64,000 nt of DNA from Nematostella vectensis (lineage: Eukaryota; Cnidaria; Anthozoa; Actiniaria; Edwardsiidae), in the NCBI RefSeq assembly GCF_932526225.1, contig NC_064048.1, positions 4,474,437 to 4,538,436 of the forward strand, written 5' to 3'. The position numbers were made by a program, and so were the translations under genes. Each line of letters starts with the position of its first letter. Positions within the stretch are counted from its first letter, which is position 1. This document shows, piece after piece, positions 19,805 to 31,453 of the stretch. The notes below the pieces were generated by a model, which worked only from the letters and a program-made list of their open reading frames with translations, made no database searches and was not told the DNA's origin.

Positions 19805-21785
19805 GCACTGCGACCTTTCCATGCACTAGGTCCATACAGTCGACCAGCTCTGGCCCTGGTCGGGTTGCCGAGGTTGTTGGTGCGACCTTTCCTGGTGTTT
19901 TGCACACCATGCACTAGGTCCATACAGTCGACCAGCTCTGTCCCTGGTCGGGTTGCCGAGGTTGTTGGTGCGACCTTTCCTGGTGTTTAGCACACCATGC
20001 ACTAGGTCCATACAGTCGACCAGCTCTGTCCCTGGTCGGGTTGCCGAGGTTGTTGGTGCGACCTTTCCTGGTGTTTAGCACACCATGCACTAGGTCCATA
20101 CAGTCGACCAGCTCTGTCCCTGGTCGGGTTGCCGAGGTTGTTGGTGCGACCTTTCCTGGTGTTTAGCACACCATGCACTAGGTCCATACAGTCGACCAGC
20201 TCTGTCCCTGGTCGGGTTGCCGAGGTTGTTGGTGCGACCTTTCCTGGTGTTTTGCACACCATGCACTAGGTCCATACAGTCGACCAGCTCTGTCCCTGGT
20301 CGGGTTGCCGAGGTTGTTGGTGCGACCTTTCCTGGTGTTTTGCACACCATGCACTAGGTCCATACAGTCGACCAGCTCTGTCCCTGGTCGGGTTGCCGAG
20401 GTTGTTGGTGCGACCTTTCCTGGTGTTTAGCACACCATGCACTAGGTCCATACAGTCGACCAGCTCTGTCCCTGGTCGGGTTGCCGAGGTTGTTGGTGCG
20501 ACCTTTCCTGGTGTTTAGCACACCATGCACTAGGTCCATACAGTCGACCAGCTCTGTCCCTGGTCGGGTTGCCGAGGTTGTTGGTGCGACCTTTCCTGGT
20601 GTTTAGCACACCATGCACTAGGTCCATACAGTCGACCAGCTCTGTCCCTGGTCGGGTTGCCGAGGTTGTTGGTGCGACCTTTCCTGGTGTTTAGCACACC
20701 ATGCACTAGGTCCATACAGTCGACCAGCTCTGTCCCTGGTCGGGTTGCCGAGGTTGTTGGTGCGACCTTTCCTGGTGTTTAGCACACCATGTACTAGGTC
20801 CATACAGTCGACCAGCTCTGTCCCTGGTCGGGTTGCCGAGGTTGTTGGTGCGACCTTTCCTGGTGTTTTGCACACCATGCACTAGGTCCATACAGTCGAC
20901 CAGCTCTGTCCCTGGTCGGGTTGCCGAGGTTGTTGGTGCGACCTTTCCTGGTGTTTAGCACACCATGTACTAGGTCCATACAGTCGACCAGCTCTGTCCC
21001 TGGTCGGGTTGCCGAGGTTGTTGGTGCGACCTTTCCTGGTGTTTAGCACACCATGTACTAGGTCCATACAGTCGACCAGCTCTGTCCCTGGTAGGGTTGC
21101 CGAGGTTGTTGGTGCGACCTTTCCTGGTGTTTAGCACACCATGTACTAGGTCCATACAGTCGACCAGCTCTGTCCCTGGTCGGGTTGCCGAGGTTGCTGG
21201 TGCGACCTTTCCTGGTGTTTAGCACACCATGTACTAGGTCCATACAGGCGACCAGCTCTGTCCCTGGTCGGGTTGCCGAGGTTGCTGGTGCGACCTTTCC
21301 TGGTGTTTAGCACACCATGCACTAGGTCCATAAAGGCGACCAGCTCTGTCCCTGGTCGGGTTGCCGAGGTTGCTGGTGCGACCTTTCCTGGTGTTTAGCA
21401 CACCATGCACTAGGTCCATACAGGCGACCAGCTCTGTCCCTGGTCGGGTTGCCGAGGTTGTTGGTGCGACCTTTCCTGGTGTTTAGCACACCATGCACTA
21501 GGTCCATACAGTCGACCAGCTCTGTCCCTGGTCGGGTTGCCGAGGTTGCTGGTGCGACCTTTCCTGGTGTTTAGCACACCATGCACTAGGTCCATACAGT
21601 CGACCAGCTCTGTCCCTGGTCGGGTTGCCGAGGTTGCTGGTGCGACCTTTCCTGGTGTTTTGCACACCATGCACTAGGTCCATACAGTCGACCAGCTCTG
21701 TCCCTGGTCGGGTTGCCGAGGTTGCTGGTGCGACCTTTCCTGGTGTTTAGCACACCATGCACTAGGTCCATACAGGCGACCAGGT
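19805..21785. repeat. 88-bp satellite, about 22 copies
   Basis: Highly uniform unit with TCGACCAGCTCTGTCCCTGG, whose CGACCAG and CTGGTCG can pair as a hairpin. Variants are clustered: GTACTAG for GCACTAG in 20790-21240, GGCGACC for GTCGACC after 21240. Short ORFs every 88 bp are artefacts. Confidence 0.97.
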
Positions 21786-23261
21786 CGGGTGGTCGAGGTT
21801 GCTGGGGGGATGTTAGCTGGTTGTCGGAAATTAAAGGTAAGGCTTTTTTTAAGGGTACTTCGATCCCCCGGCATCGCTGCTAGCGGATGGAGAAGAATAA
21901 ATTCAGTCCATTGAGGGCCCTTAAATCCGGTCTGTGTGGCAATTTTGGTTTGGATTTATTTAGAATTGAAATACCTTATAATTTTGGTAAGTATCATTAT
22001 ATCATAAGATCATTCGATTTGTGGTATTAAATGACAAATGTGTGTATAAATGATCAGATTAGATTGTTCAAGCAATAGCGAGTATTGATAGAAAATGTTG
22101 ATTATTCATATTTCAGTATTATTGTAGTTGACGTTCTCCATGAATCGTATTATTTCCAATTTTTGAGCTTGATATATGGAACTTGCGATATGTCCCTCCC
22201 TAAGCCCCCGATGGCGATGAAAGTGTAAGATTATGAAGCCAAATAGTCCACTTTTTGTCTCAAATGGGCACATGAACCATCACCTTAGATCGCGCACATT
22301 TCGGCATAGTTCAGTTTACTTTCCTTGTTTTTGAGCACGAAATATATGCTCGTGCGCGACTGAGCAAAGTAGTCTAATACCGCATTCACACCAGCACTTA
22401 AACCAGTTTAAAGGTGGTTTAACTAAACTGGTTCGAATCTCAATCTCCTAAGATTGGACAGAACCAAAAATAGACTGTGGTGTACATGTTACTAAGTGAT
22501 CCTGGTGTTTAGCACACCATGCACTAGGTCCATACAGGCGACCAGGTCGGGTGGTCGAGGTTGCTGGAGGATGTTAGCTGGTTGTCCGAAATTAAAGGTA
22601 AGGCTTTGTTGATGGTTACTTCGATCCCCCGGCATCGCTGCTAGCGGATGGAGAAAAATGTATTCAGTCCATTGAGGGCCCTTAGATCCGACCTGTGTGG
22701 CAATTTTGGTTTGGATTTATTTAGAATTGAAATACCTTATAATTTTGGTAAGTATCATTATATCATAAGATCATTCGATTTGTGGTATTAAATGACAAAT
22801 GTGTGTATAAATGATCAGATTAGATTGTTCAAGCAATAGCGAGTAGTGATAGAAAATGTTGATTATTCATATTTCTGTATTATTGTAGTTGACGTTCTCC
22901 ATGAATCGTATTATTTCCAATTTTTGAGCTTGATATATGGAACTTGCGATATGTCCCTCCCTAAGCCCCCGATGGCGATGAAAGTGTAAGATTATGAAGC
23001 CAAATAGTCCACTTTTTGTCTCAAATGGGCACATGAACCATCACCTTAGATCACGCACATTTCGGCATAGTTCAGTTTACTTTCCTTGTTTTTGAGCACG
23101 AAATATATGCTCGTGCGCGACTGAGCAAAGTAGTCTAATACCGCATTCACACCAGCACTTAAACCAGTTTAAAGGTGGTTTAACTAAACTGGTTCGAATC
23201 TCAATCTCCTAAGATTGGACAGAACCAAAAATAGACTGTGGTGTACATGTTACTAAGTGAT
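21739..23261 (+). repeat. 762-bp tandem segmental duplication
   Basis: 21739-22500 and 22501-23261 are near-identical. Each starts with the last 88-bp satellite unit, continues through about 600 bp of otherwise single-copy sequence and ends inside a MITE. The junction at 22500/22501 cuts the first MITE copy. Differences are scattered single bases and short runs. Confidence 0.95.
22378..22500. mobile_element. Truncated MITE, GCATTCACACC family
   Basis: The 5' 123 bp of the element at 23139, cut off by the duplication junction. Confidence 0.85.
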
Positions 23262-23367
23262 CATTTAGCTAGTAGGAATTCAACACAATGAGAAACTTAT
23301 CAGTTATCAGTTATCAGGCAAAGAAAAACCTTGTTTAACTAAACATAGTTTTGGTGCGAATGCAGCA
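23139..23367. mobile_element. Full MITE, GCATTCACACC family
   Basis: 229 bp, ends TACCGCATTCACACC and GGTGCGAATGCAGCA, flanked by TAA on both sides. A TAA target duplication suits the PIF/Harbinger superfamily; no transposase. Confidence 0.82.
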
Positions 23368-23404
23368 TAAGTCTAAGGGCTGTAATATATTCTTAAGCCC
23401 CGTA

Positions 23405-23610
23405 CAAACTGCGCCAGCACAAGCCAGTATTGCTGACGAATTCTGGCTCTACTGACCACAAGACAAAGGAAATGTCAGAAAGTCCATTTCTTATTTTGAC
23501 AATGTCAAAATGGGAAATGGAGATGACAAAGAAGATGTTACATCTCCTTTGTCCTATAGTCAGTCAATCAAAAATTCGCCAGCAATGCTGGCAGGTGCTG
23601 GCGCAGTTTA
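23405..23610. mobile_element. Foldback element, palindromic along its length
   Basis: Outer arms AAACTGCGCCAGCAC and GTGCTGGCGCAGTTT. Inner complementary pairs continue: GACAAAGGAAATGT with ACATCTCCTTTGTC, then CCATTTC..ATTTTGACA with TGTCAAAAT..GAAATGG at the centre. Target duplication unclear. Confidence 0.8.
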
Positions 23611-23750
23611 CACCAGGCTTAGGTGCTGGGGCAGTTTGCACAGGGTTTTAGTTTTACTTTAATTCGCGTCATTTTAATAGTCCCATGACATCACTGCCAC
23701 CGGGCATCAGGGTGGTAAACTAAAATTTACATGTCACATGTTAATTAATT

Positions 23751-25190
23751 CTGAAGGCAGACCCAGAATTCTCGGCGGAGCGAGTGCATAAGCTACTTGT
23801 AAAAGTGTGGAGGCATGAAACCATCCTAAATGACTGGAAGAAAGGGCTTATAATAAAGCTACCAAAGAAAGGAAATTTAAAAGAATGTATGAACTCACGA
23901 GGAATCACCTTATTGTCCATCGTAGGGAAGATACTTGGAAGAATTGTTATTGACAGGATACGAAACGGAGTTGACAAAAAGTTGAGAAAAGAGCATGGAG
24001 GGCTATAGAAGAGAGAGAGAAACTACGGAGCAAGTATTTATACTGAGAAACATCATAGAGCAAGTGAATGAGTGGCAGGCAACTTTGTATGTTAATTTCA
24101 TAGACTTTGAGAAAGCCTTCGATTCAGTCCATCGTGAGAGTTTGTGGGTAATTATGGAAAAGTATGGAGTTCCAGAGAAGATTATACGCATTGTGAGGCT
24201 GTTTTATGAAGATTTCCAGTGTGCGGTCGAAGATCAGGGTGAAATAGGAGAATGGTTCAACATAAAGACGGGGGTAAAGCAAGGCTGCAATATGTCGGGC
24301 TTTATGTTTCTATTGGTCATGGACTGGATATTGCGAAGGTCAGTTGGAAAAGGAGAAAATGGAATACGATGGAAATTTACATATAAACTGGACGATCTAG
24401 ACTTTGCGAACGACAAAGCATTGCTTTCCTCAACAAAACACCATATTCAGGAGAAGACAGCAAAGCTGGACGGCGAGGCTAGGCGAGCGGGATTGAAAAT
24501 AAACTTAGAAAAGACGAAGATGCTAAGGATAAATGCCAAACAGCATGGAAATATTGTAATCAATGGAAAAGAAATCGAAGACGTCAGCGAGTTTACGTAC
24601 CTAGGAGCAAAAGTTTGCAGAGAGGGTGGTGGAATGAAAGATCTCAGAAATAGATTATCAAAAGCAAGGAGTGTGTACACAAGGCTGAAACGTATATGGA
24701 ACTCAAAGAAGATAATGAGAGGGACAAAGATAAAGATTTACAAGTCGTTGGTACTTTCGGTTTTATTGTACAGTTGCGAGACGTGGAAGATGAACAAGAA
24801 AGATGATAAATTGCTAGATGTATTCCAACAGAAGTGTTTGAGAAGGATATTGAAGATTAGTTGGGAAGACCATGTAACGAATAAAGAGGTACAGAGAAGA
24901 ACTGGAGTACATCAATTGAGCAGTGAAGAGACGGCGATGAAAAATGATCGGACACGTGTTGAGACAAGGAAGAGAAAATGACTGCAGCGTAACATTAACT
25001 TGGACACCAGAAGGCAGAAGGAAACAGGGAAGACCCAAAACAACATGGCGAAGGACTGTGGAAAGGGAGAGAGGCGAGGCGGGGTGGAGGAACTGGGACG
25101 AGGTGCGGTCAAAAGCAGCAGACAGGGAAAAGTGGAAAAGCACTGTGAAGGCCCTATGTGCCACACGGCACCAGGAGGACAGGTAAGGTA
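23751..25190 (+). pseudogene. 5'-truncated, frameshifted LINE reverse transcriptase
   Basis: Non-LTR retrotransposon remnant. Frame 1 (23751-24008) has KADPEFSAERV and KLPKKGNLKEC..SRGITLLS. A frameshift near 24000 moves to 23995-24981 with FIDFEKAFDSVH (motif A) and GVKQGCNMSGF (motif B). The catalytic box reads DFANDKALLS where DFADDIALLS is expected, so one metal-binding Asp is lost. A second frameshift near 24950 leads to GHVLRQG and GRPKTTWRRTVE, a C-terminal signature of many metazoan LINEs. Endonuclease and 5' part are missing. Clade not assigned. Confidence 0.9.
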
Positions 25191-25429
25191 ATTTCCAGTG
25201 GAAATCTGTAGGAATAGACTGAATGGCGCGTACACAGTTCACAATATAGGTATCATTACGTCCCTTCAGGCGCGTACACAGGGGGATGCGCAGTTTAAGG
25301 AATTTTCAAATACTCTGCTTTTTCAATATGATACATATCAGTCAATCTTGATTTAAAAACTGTCGTTTTTCTAGCACGGTCATTTCCTTATGAGGCATTA
25401 CATACCATATTTGGGAGTCCGCTTCAATC

Positions 25430-26135
25430 TTTTTTTCTCTTTTCTTTTTGTCGCTCTATAACTTTATCCGTCGAAAATATCCACGCAAACTTGCAGGACT
25501 ACGATTTTGCTGGTAGCCATATTGGAAATGGAGTCTAGTCCATAACCTTTTAGAATATCACAGGTCTCCTGCGCTCCGCCGTCTTCCTTTTATTTTTGGA
25601 AACGACGCACTTTGGGTTAATTTATTTGACTCATAAGACCCCCCCCCCCCCCCCCCCCCTAGCCGTTCAGGCCCCCGCTCGCTTGCGGCCATGCATTTTC
25701 ACATTGTCACTGGTAAAAGCGAAATGATCTTACAAACTTGACGCCGGTCAAAGAGGACACGAGTATGTTAATTACTTTAAAAAAAAGTTTTTTGGTGTTG
25801 TCGCCAAGGTTTTGCTTGACATTGCTAAATGTCACTTAATAAGTACGTGGCTAAGAGAAACGCGCACTACTGCCAAGTATAAGCTCTCAAATAATGGACA
25901 CGTTGTTAATTACTGGGGAGGTACTTTGACTCTTAATGACATACTCTGGTGATAGTTAAAGATATTTGGGCCCCCTTTGGGGGTTTTTATATTCGACTCT
26001 GAATCTAAACCCTGAACCTTTCTTATTGTTTTTAGCAATTTCAGCCTAAAATGTTTTAAATCGCGTTCTTTTAATTATACTCATCTTAAACAACATTAAT
26101 GCATAACTTCATGTGTGAAAGTTTGGGAAAATAGA
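25430..26135 (+). repeat. Long dispersed repeat, copy 1
   Basis: About 700 bp matching 28290-28985 in direct orientation, with shared blocks such as CTTGCAGGACTACGATTTT, a poly-C run of 15-20 and GTTGTCGCCAAGGTTTTGCT. The copies differ by small indels. No coding capacity seen. Confidence 0.88.
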
Positions 26136-26299
26136 TAGAAAAAAACAGTTGCATTTTATGACTGGGCTACCACAGGTATCCCAGTAAACAGCGGCAAACA
26201 ACAAGATGTAAATGCCAAAGCGCGGGGGTAGGGTGAGTAAAAATGCTCACGCGCAGTGGTGGGGTGGTGGTTACTAAAAATAGCCAGATTCTGAATCGA

Positions 26300-26565
26300 C
26301 ATGGCGCGCGGGTAATACGAAAGTGTCCCTTATTATTATTAAAATTTTTTTTTGCAATTTTTTCCCCGGACAGTTTTACAAGTTTTACTGCTCGACCTTT
26401 TATTGCCAGTTTTTGCTTGCTCGATTTTTAAGGGCCCGAGCCTTAGCTGATATTCTTTTGGGGGAAATAATCAGCCACCACGCCCACCCCCACCCCTCCC
26501 CCCTTCAAATGTCAAATGATCCGTCACTTAGTAATCCCTTTTACCAGGAGAACATGAGTAGGCAG
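26300..26565 (+). repeat. Dispersed repeat, copy 2
   Basis: Matches 18800-19045 (see that entry). Confidence 0.8.
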
Positions 26566-26639
26566 GTGGTGGTCGCACCGTGACCCCGATACATAGGGCG
26601 AAGCCGATCGGCAGAGCGGGGCAAATCAGTTGTAGAGCG

Positions 26640-26910
26640 CACTCGTCCGAGCACAGGTAACCCAAGCACTCGGTTTGTAAAATCTTACACACCCGCGCCC
26701 CCATGGGAGCCGTCACTGGTTTTCCCAATTTTTTGTTTACCTGAGGTCGCTTCGGGATTGTCTGACTTGATGGCTTCCATTAGGGCGCGGGTGCATAAAA
26801 TGTTATCGTGGTTTTGATAGGTCCGGGATAGAGCGGCGAGATAGATTTGCTTTGAGGAGCGGCTAGCAAGCCGACCGAACACAGGTAACCCAAGCACTCG
26901 GTTTGCATTT
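26640..26910. repeat. Duplicated ACAGGTAACCCAAGCACTCG segment
   Basis: The 20-bp block occurs at about 26654 and 26880. The segment 26805-26880 also matches 28030-28110 in inverted orientation (GTTTTGATAGGTCCGGG). A 70-codon minus-strand open frame here is best read as repeat-derived. Confidence 0.6.
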
Positions 26911-27092
26911 TAGTATGCAAGAGAATTTGTATAGTGATGAAAATATGGAGAATAAAAGAAAAAAGACTTTCTAGAGGACTCTTATTCTTGTCTGGTTTTT
27001 GGATCTCTCCTGAGTATTATGTGCCCATTTTACTCATTCGTTTCCCTTTCAGCACCCATACAAGACGAGATAGAAGAAGAAAGAGATAAGGT

Positions 27093-27825
27093 TGCACCCT
27101 AGAGCCGGAGGGTACAAAATGCAGGATGCAGGTCAGATGCAGGTTGAGTACAAAATGCAGGTCAGTTGATTTTATAATTTTTTTTTGTTTTCTCTATTTC
27201 ATTCAATTTCTACGGCTCACATGACGCGTTAAAATATTAAATACTTAGATTCTCGTTTATTACTAAGCAATTACGTGACCTTGGGAATAACACAAATATA
27301 TAAATATCTCAGTAAAAATTGTATAAGAACGTAAACCCACGAATTTTCCTCCGCTACATGTTAAAATTAACATACCCGTGCACCCCCCACCCCCCTTCCT
27401 CCCTTTCGAAAATGTATAGATCCACCCCTGCTGTCTATTGGACTTATTAAAAAAGCTTTATACTAGAAAGTGAACCATTTATCTAACAGATATAGTCACC
27501 ACATTTTGGAGTTTATTCAATTTATTTTTGGTTGATGAGCAGCAAATCACTGGCGAGATATTCGTAGTTTTCCCACGGTCACGTGATCTGTGACGTAACC
27601 ACCTATACATATTTTTCTATTGTCCATCTACCATTATACATTAATTGACCCAAGTTTGGTTGATGTACAGCAAAATCACGGGATTGCTTATGCTTAGTTA
27701 TAAAAGAGAATCTGAGCGTCACGTGAGCCGTAGAAATTGAATGAAATAGAGGAAGCAAAAAAAAAAAAAAAAACAGGAAAACCACCCGACCTGCATTTTT
27801 TACCCTCCGCCCTAGAGCATTCTCC
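27093..27825. mobile_element. Element with about 140-bp inverted terminal repeats
   Basis: Left end from CTAGAGCCGGAGGGTACAAA; right end is the reverse complement, GCTCTAGGGCGGAGGGTAAA inward, continuing through TCTATTTCATTCAATTTC and TACGGCTCACRTGACG on both arms. The interior has no transposase. The left arm has a small triplication of GATGCAGGT-like motifs; the right arm has an 18-A run. Confidence 0.75.
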
Positions 27826-27952
27826 GTAGCCCGAGGTCTCCGAGAATTCGGCCCTAAAAACATCGAAAAAACGCTCTAAATCACCACGAAATTGATAAGC
27901 AGTATGCTCTAAGGTTAAGCTAATCAGCCGAATGAAGCTAAGTTCGCCATCC

Positions 27953-28140
27953 CTTTTTTGCGTAGAAAAACTTGGCATGAATTTTTCAGCTCTGTCACGA
28001 TGCTTGAACCAACCAGCCGTGCACCCAACTGACATTTCGATGGGCTTGGTAACCGCTCCTAAAAGCAACTATATCTCACCGCCCTACCCCGGACCTATCA
28101 AAACCGCCAAATTCATGCCAAGTTTGTCTACGCAAAAAAG
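27953..28140. repeat. Inverted repeat, 31-bp arms
   Basis: TTTTTTGCGTAGA at the left and TCTACGCAAAAAA at the right begin arms that continue through ACTTGGCATGAATTT with one mismatch, about 125 bp apart. Confidence 0.75.
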
Positions 28141-28289
28141 TCATAAAGTTTACGAAGCCCCTGGGGTACACTTACCTTAAAAATGACAAAAATCATGAAG
28201 ATTTTCCAAATAAGGAATATACTAGTTTCCTTATATGGAAGTGACCGCGTTTGGCAAAAACGACAATTTTGCGCTCAATTTTCTTGATA

Positions 28290-28985
28290 TGTCTTTTTTT
28301 TGTCGCTCTTGAACTTTGTAAGTCGAGAATTTCCACGCAACTTGCAGGACTACGATTTTTCTGGCAGCCATCTTGGAAATTGAGCCTTAGTCCCTAACGT
28401 TTTAGAATATCACAGGTATCCCGCGCTCCGGCGCCTGCCTTTTATTTTTGGAAACGACGCCATTCGGGTTAAACTTACCTGACTCATAAGACCCCCCCCC
28501 CCCCCCCCCCCACCCTAGCCGTTCAGGCCCCCGCTCACTTGCGGCCATGCATTTTCACATTGTCACTGGTAATGCGAAATGATCTTACAAACCAGACGGT
28601 CAAAAAGGACACGAGTATGTAATTACTTTAAAAAAATGGTTTTTTTGGTGTTGTCGCCAAGGTTTTGCTTGACATTGCTAAATGTCACTTGTAGCAATAA
28701 GTACGTGGCTAAGAGAAACGCGCACTAATGCCAAGTATAAGCTCTCGAATAATGGACACGTTAATTACTGGGGAGGTACTTTGACTCTTTTAATGACATA
28801 CTCTGGTAATAGTTAATGCTATTTGGGAGTCTAGGTTTTTTATATTCGACTCTGAATCTAAACCCTGAACCTTTCTTATTGTTTTTAGCAATTTCAGCCT
28901 AAAATGTTTTAAATCGCGTTCTTTTAATTATACTCATCTTAAACAACATTAATGCATAACTTCATGTGTGAAAGTTTGGGAGAAT
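28290..28985 (+). repeat. Long dispersed repeat, copy 2
   Basis: Direct-orientation partner of 25430-26135. Its upstream neighbour 28140-28300 also recurs at 35010-35160 (ATAAAGTTTACGAAGC and TTTCCTTATATGGAAGTGAC). Confidence 0.85.
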
Positions 28986-30450
28986 ATATTTTTTAGAGAA
29001 ATTATATTTGCTTTCTTTTTTTTTAAACAGGGTAATGTCCTTCGTAAAATACACATAAAAAGAAGAGTTAAGGTGGCGTATTTTGCCTGAGGGCGATAGA
29101 AATCCCTTGAAAGACTTGAATAGAATGTTTTGTGTTGTTTTCTGCAACTGTTACTGTTTCGCTGTATTTTGAAAACAATTACACCAGAAAAGCAAAATTC
29201 CTTTTTCCCATTTCTGTCCAATTCCTTTTTTCTTTGATAATTTTATTGGGATAGCATATTTTTCATTTTTTATTTGCCATTCGATCTTACTTTCTTAATT
29301 GTCTCTTATAGTCACTAAAGATGGCAAAGTGGTTTATAAGAACATCCAGCCGGGGATTTAACCAAATTTTAAGAACATGCTAAGAACATTCCGAGGCTCA
29401 GATAACAGAAAAAAATTATTTTCTTGTCCAGATGAGTTTTAAAATGCTGAATGAAATTGTGCTTATAGCAATAACCTTATTATTGCTATTTGCCATTAGT
29501 GTAATTCTCTTCCTAATAATTCATTGGGTATTATATTCTTATATACACTAAAATCAACATCGTTAAGAGCATATTCTGCATTAAATACTCTAAAAATAAG
29601 AACGGCCCAACCTAACTAAAAATTAGACGTTCTTATAAAAACAAAGTGTATGCAAATTTCAGCGAGATAGAAATGTCAAGTCCTAGATTCTGTTTCAAGA
29701 ATTTAGAAAATAAAGATTAAAAAATAAAAATGCTATTTGAACCACAGAAATTTCTAATAACTCATATTTAAAAAGACGGGACTTTTAGTCTCGATTTGTC
29801 AGTAGTTCCTTAGTGATATTTTTCTTCCCTAACAATGCTGATTTCTGCCCTTATAAAAGTGCTTCAGTCTAATAACTTGTTCACATTTCGCCCTTTCGGC
29901 GATGCACACCTGCTATACGGAGCTCTATTTGTAATTAAGTTTTCGCCTCAAAATGTTAGATAATGATATTTATCCGTGTATTTTGCATTTTGTTTTGACT
30001 GTTTTCAGCCTAGTACTTCCTGCCGCCGTTAAAAGATAGATATAGGAACTTTAGATAAACAAATTTGCCTTTTTCATATCTATGTATGAGTCCGGCTCAG
30101 CTCATTTTATATTCGGTTTCAATCTCGATGCGATTGTGTTGTGTGGTAATGATTATTTGCAAAGGGTTTAGGCGGGGATTACCACCGAAGACTGCTCAAA
30201 TCATTGTTTTACCATCAAGCAACTCAAAGCATTATCTATCAAGCATTTTTGTATATATCATTTTTTTTTTTATTTTCTCTCTCTGTTTTTCCATTCTGTG
30301 GTTTGGTGTCCCAGAGTTCTCTTCATGATAAACATTGTTAATTGCTTTTTCACTAACGTAGCAACAATATTTAAATATAATTTCATTTGTAAGTTATGCA
30401 CCTATATAATTGTGATTTTAGATCTCGAAATTATGTTTTCCTTTATAGAC
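28986..30450. other. No feature found
   Basis: AT-rich single-copy-looking sequence downstream of the GPCR. Open frames here are short and low in complexity; I see no exon. Confidence 0.5.
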
Positions 30451-30451
30451 C

Positions 30452-31453
30452 TTAAACTCTACCATTCCGCGTAAATTGAGGCAAAGTTCTCCAAAATGCA
30501 TTTCTGAACTTTTGTTTTGTAAATGCATACAAAAGTGGATCCAATGTACAATTCAAGTAGCCGAGAATAAGAAACGAGATCTCTAGCTTGGCTAGCGTTA
30601 AGCTCGGCTTTAAAAAACTTATAACGAAAGTCAGTAGCATATAAGGGAACCATAGTACACAAACGGAAAACATGATTGCGCCTGTCATTTTCGCGACCCG
30701 CCACTCTCTTTGGCGGGAATTTTTCGCGGGATTTTCGCCTTCTGGTGACACCTGGAAAGCTGGTTTAACAAGAAATGCCGCTCGCACAACAATAGCTTGA
30801 ATGTGAATTCTTGATAAGGCGGCTTGAGAAATTTTCCAATAACATGGAAGACTTATGATAGTTACAAGAAGAAACCCTGGGAAATAGTAAGTCCTGAATT
30901 TGTATCCCCCATGTGTGAACATCGACGTACAAGAGCGTGTAACTGGTGTGGTAGAACGTAGACCGTGTTCAATAAAGGGGACGCTGAAAGTCATCCATGC
31001 GAATATCCATAGTAGCAACATTGATTTTTGTGCCTTTGTAAAGTTAAGCCTTCTCCGAAATGGATTCCTAATCGATTCGTAACGATCAAAACATATCAGA
31101 AGCAGAGTCACAATAGACGCGTTTCGTAACGCCGAAGTCAGACCCTCATGCGCTAAACAAAATAAAACTTGGTTGTTCTCAAAGTCAATTACTCTTGCTA
31201 TTGTTACAGGAATTCCGAGGCAACACGTTGCAAGGTCCACAGTCGCTAGATTTGTTATCAACATATTGGCAACGCTTCGAACATGTCGTCTTTTCCAGTA
31301 AATATAAACAACGCTGAAGCACGAAGTCATACCAAAAAGCAATTCCAAAACCAGGGCGCATACCACAGGAATCTGGAACTTTTTGTCGCCATAAGGTACC
31401 GCGTCTTCTTCGAAGCTTGCGTTTTCCATTGGCGGTTTTTTCTTACTTGTCAA
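30452..31453 (-). CDS. Class A (rhodopsin-like) G-protein-coupled receptor
   Basis: Single-exon ORF of 333 residues. Seven hydrophobic segments are visible. N-terminus about 25 residues with an N-glycosylation site (NAS at 11). TM1 about 27-52; TM2 with NLATVDLA (68-75); C99 and C175 are placed for the extracellular disulphide; TM3 ends with DRY at 123-125; TM6 holds CVLWFP (265-270) in place of CWxP; TM7 ends DPLLY (305-309), a common form of NPxxY. The long third loop (about 215-255) is basic, as in G-protein-coupling receptors. The ligand cannot be told from sequence; it may be an orphan or peptide-type receptor. Intronless class A genes are common in anthozoans. Confidence 0.92.
   Translation of the reverse strand: MTSKKKPPMENASFEEDAVPYGDKKFQIPVVCALVLELLFGMTSCFSVVYIYWKRRHVRSVANMLITNLATVDLATCCLGIPVTIARVIDFENNQVLFCLAHEGLTSALRNASIVTLLLICFDRYESIRNPFRRRLNFTKAQKSMLLLWIFAWMTFSVPFIEHGLRSTTPVTRSCTSMFTHGGYKFRTYYFPGFLLVTIISLPCYWKISQAALSRIHIQAIVVRAAFLVKPAFQVSPEGENPAKNSRQREWRVAKMTGAIMFSVCVLWFPYMLLTFVISFLKPSLTLAKLEISFLILGYLNCTLDPLLYAFTKQKFRNAFWRTLPQFTRNGRV

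Noticed and set aside
19638-21874. Twenty or more 61-86-codon frames every 88 bp
   Set aside because: Shadow of the 88-bp satellite.
27694-28068. 124-codon minus-strand frame as a gene
   Set aside because: Overlaps an inverted-repeat element and a dispersed repeat also found at 26805-26880; no family likeness.
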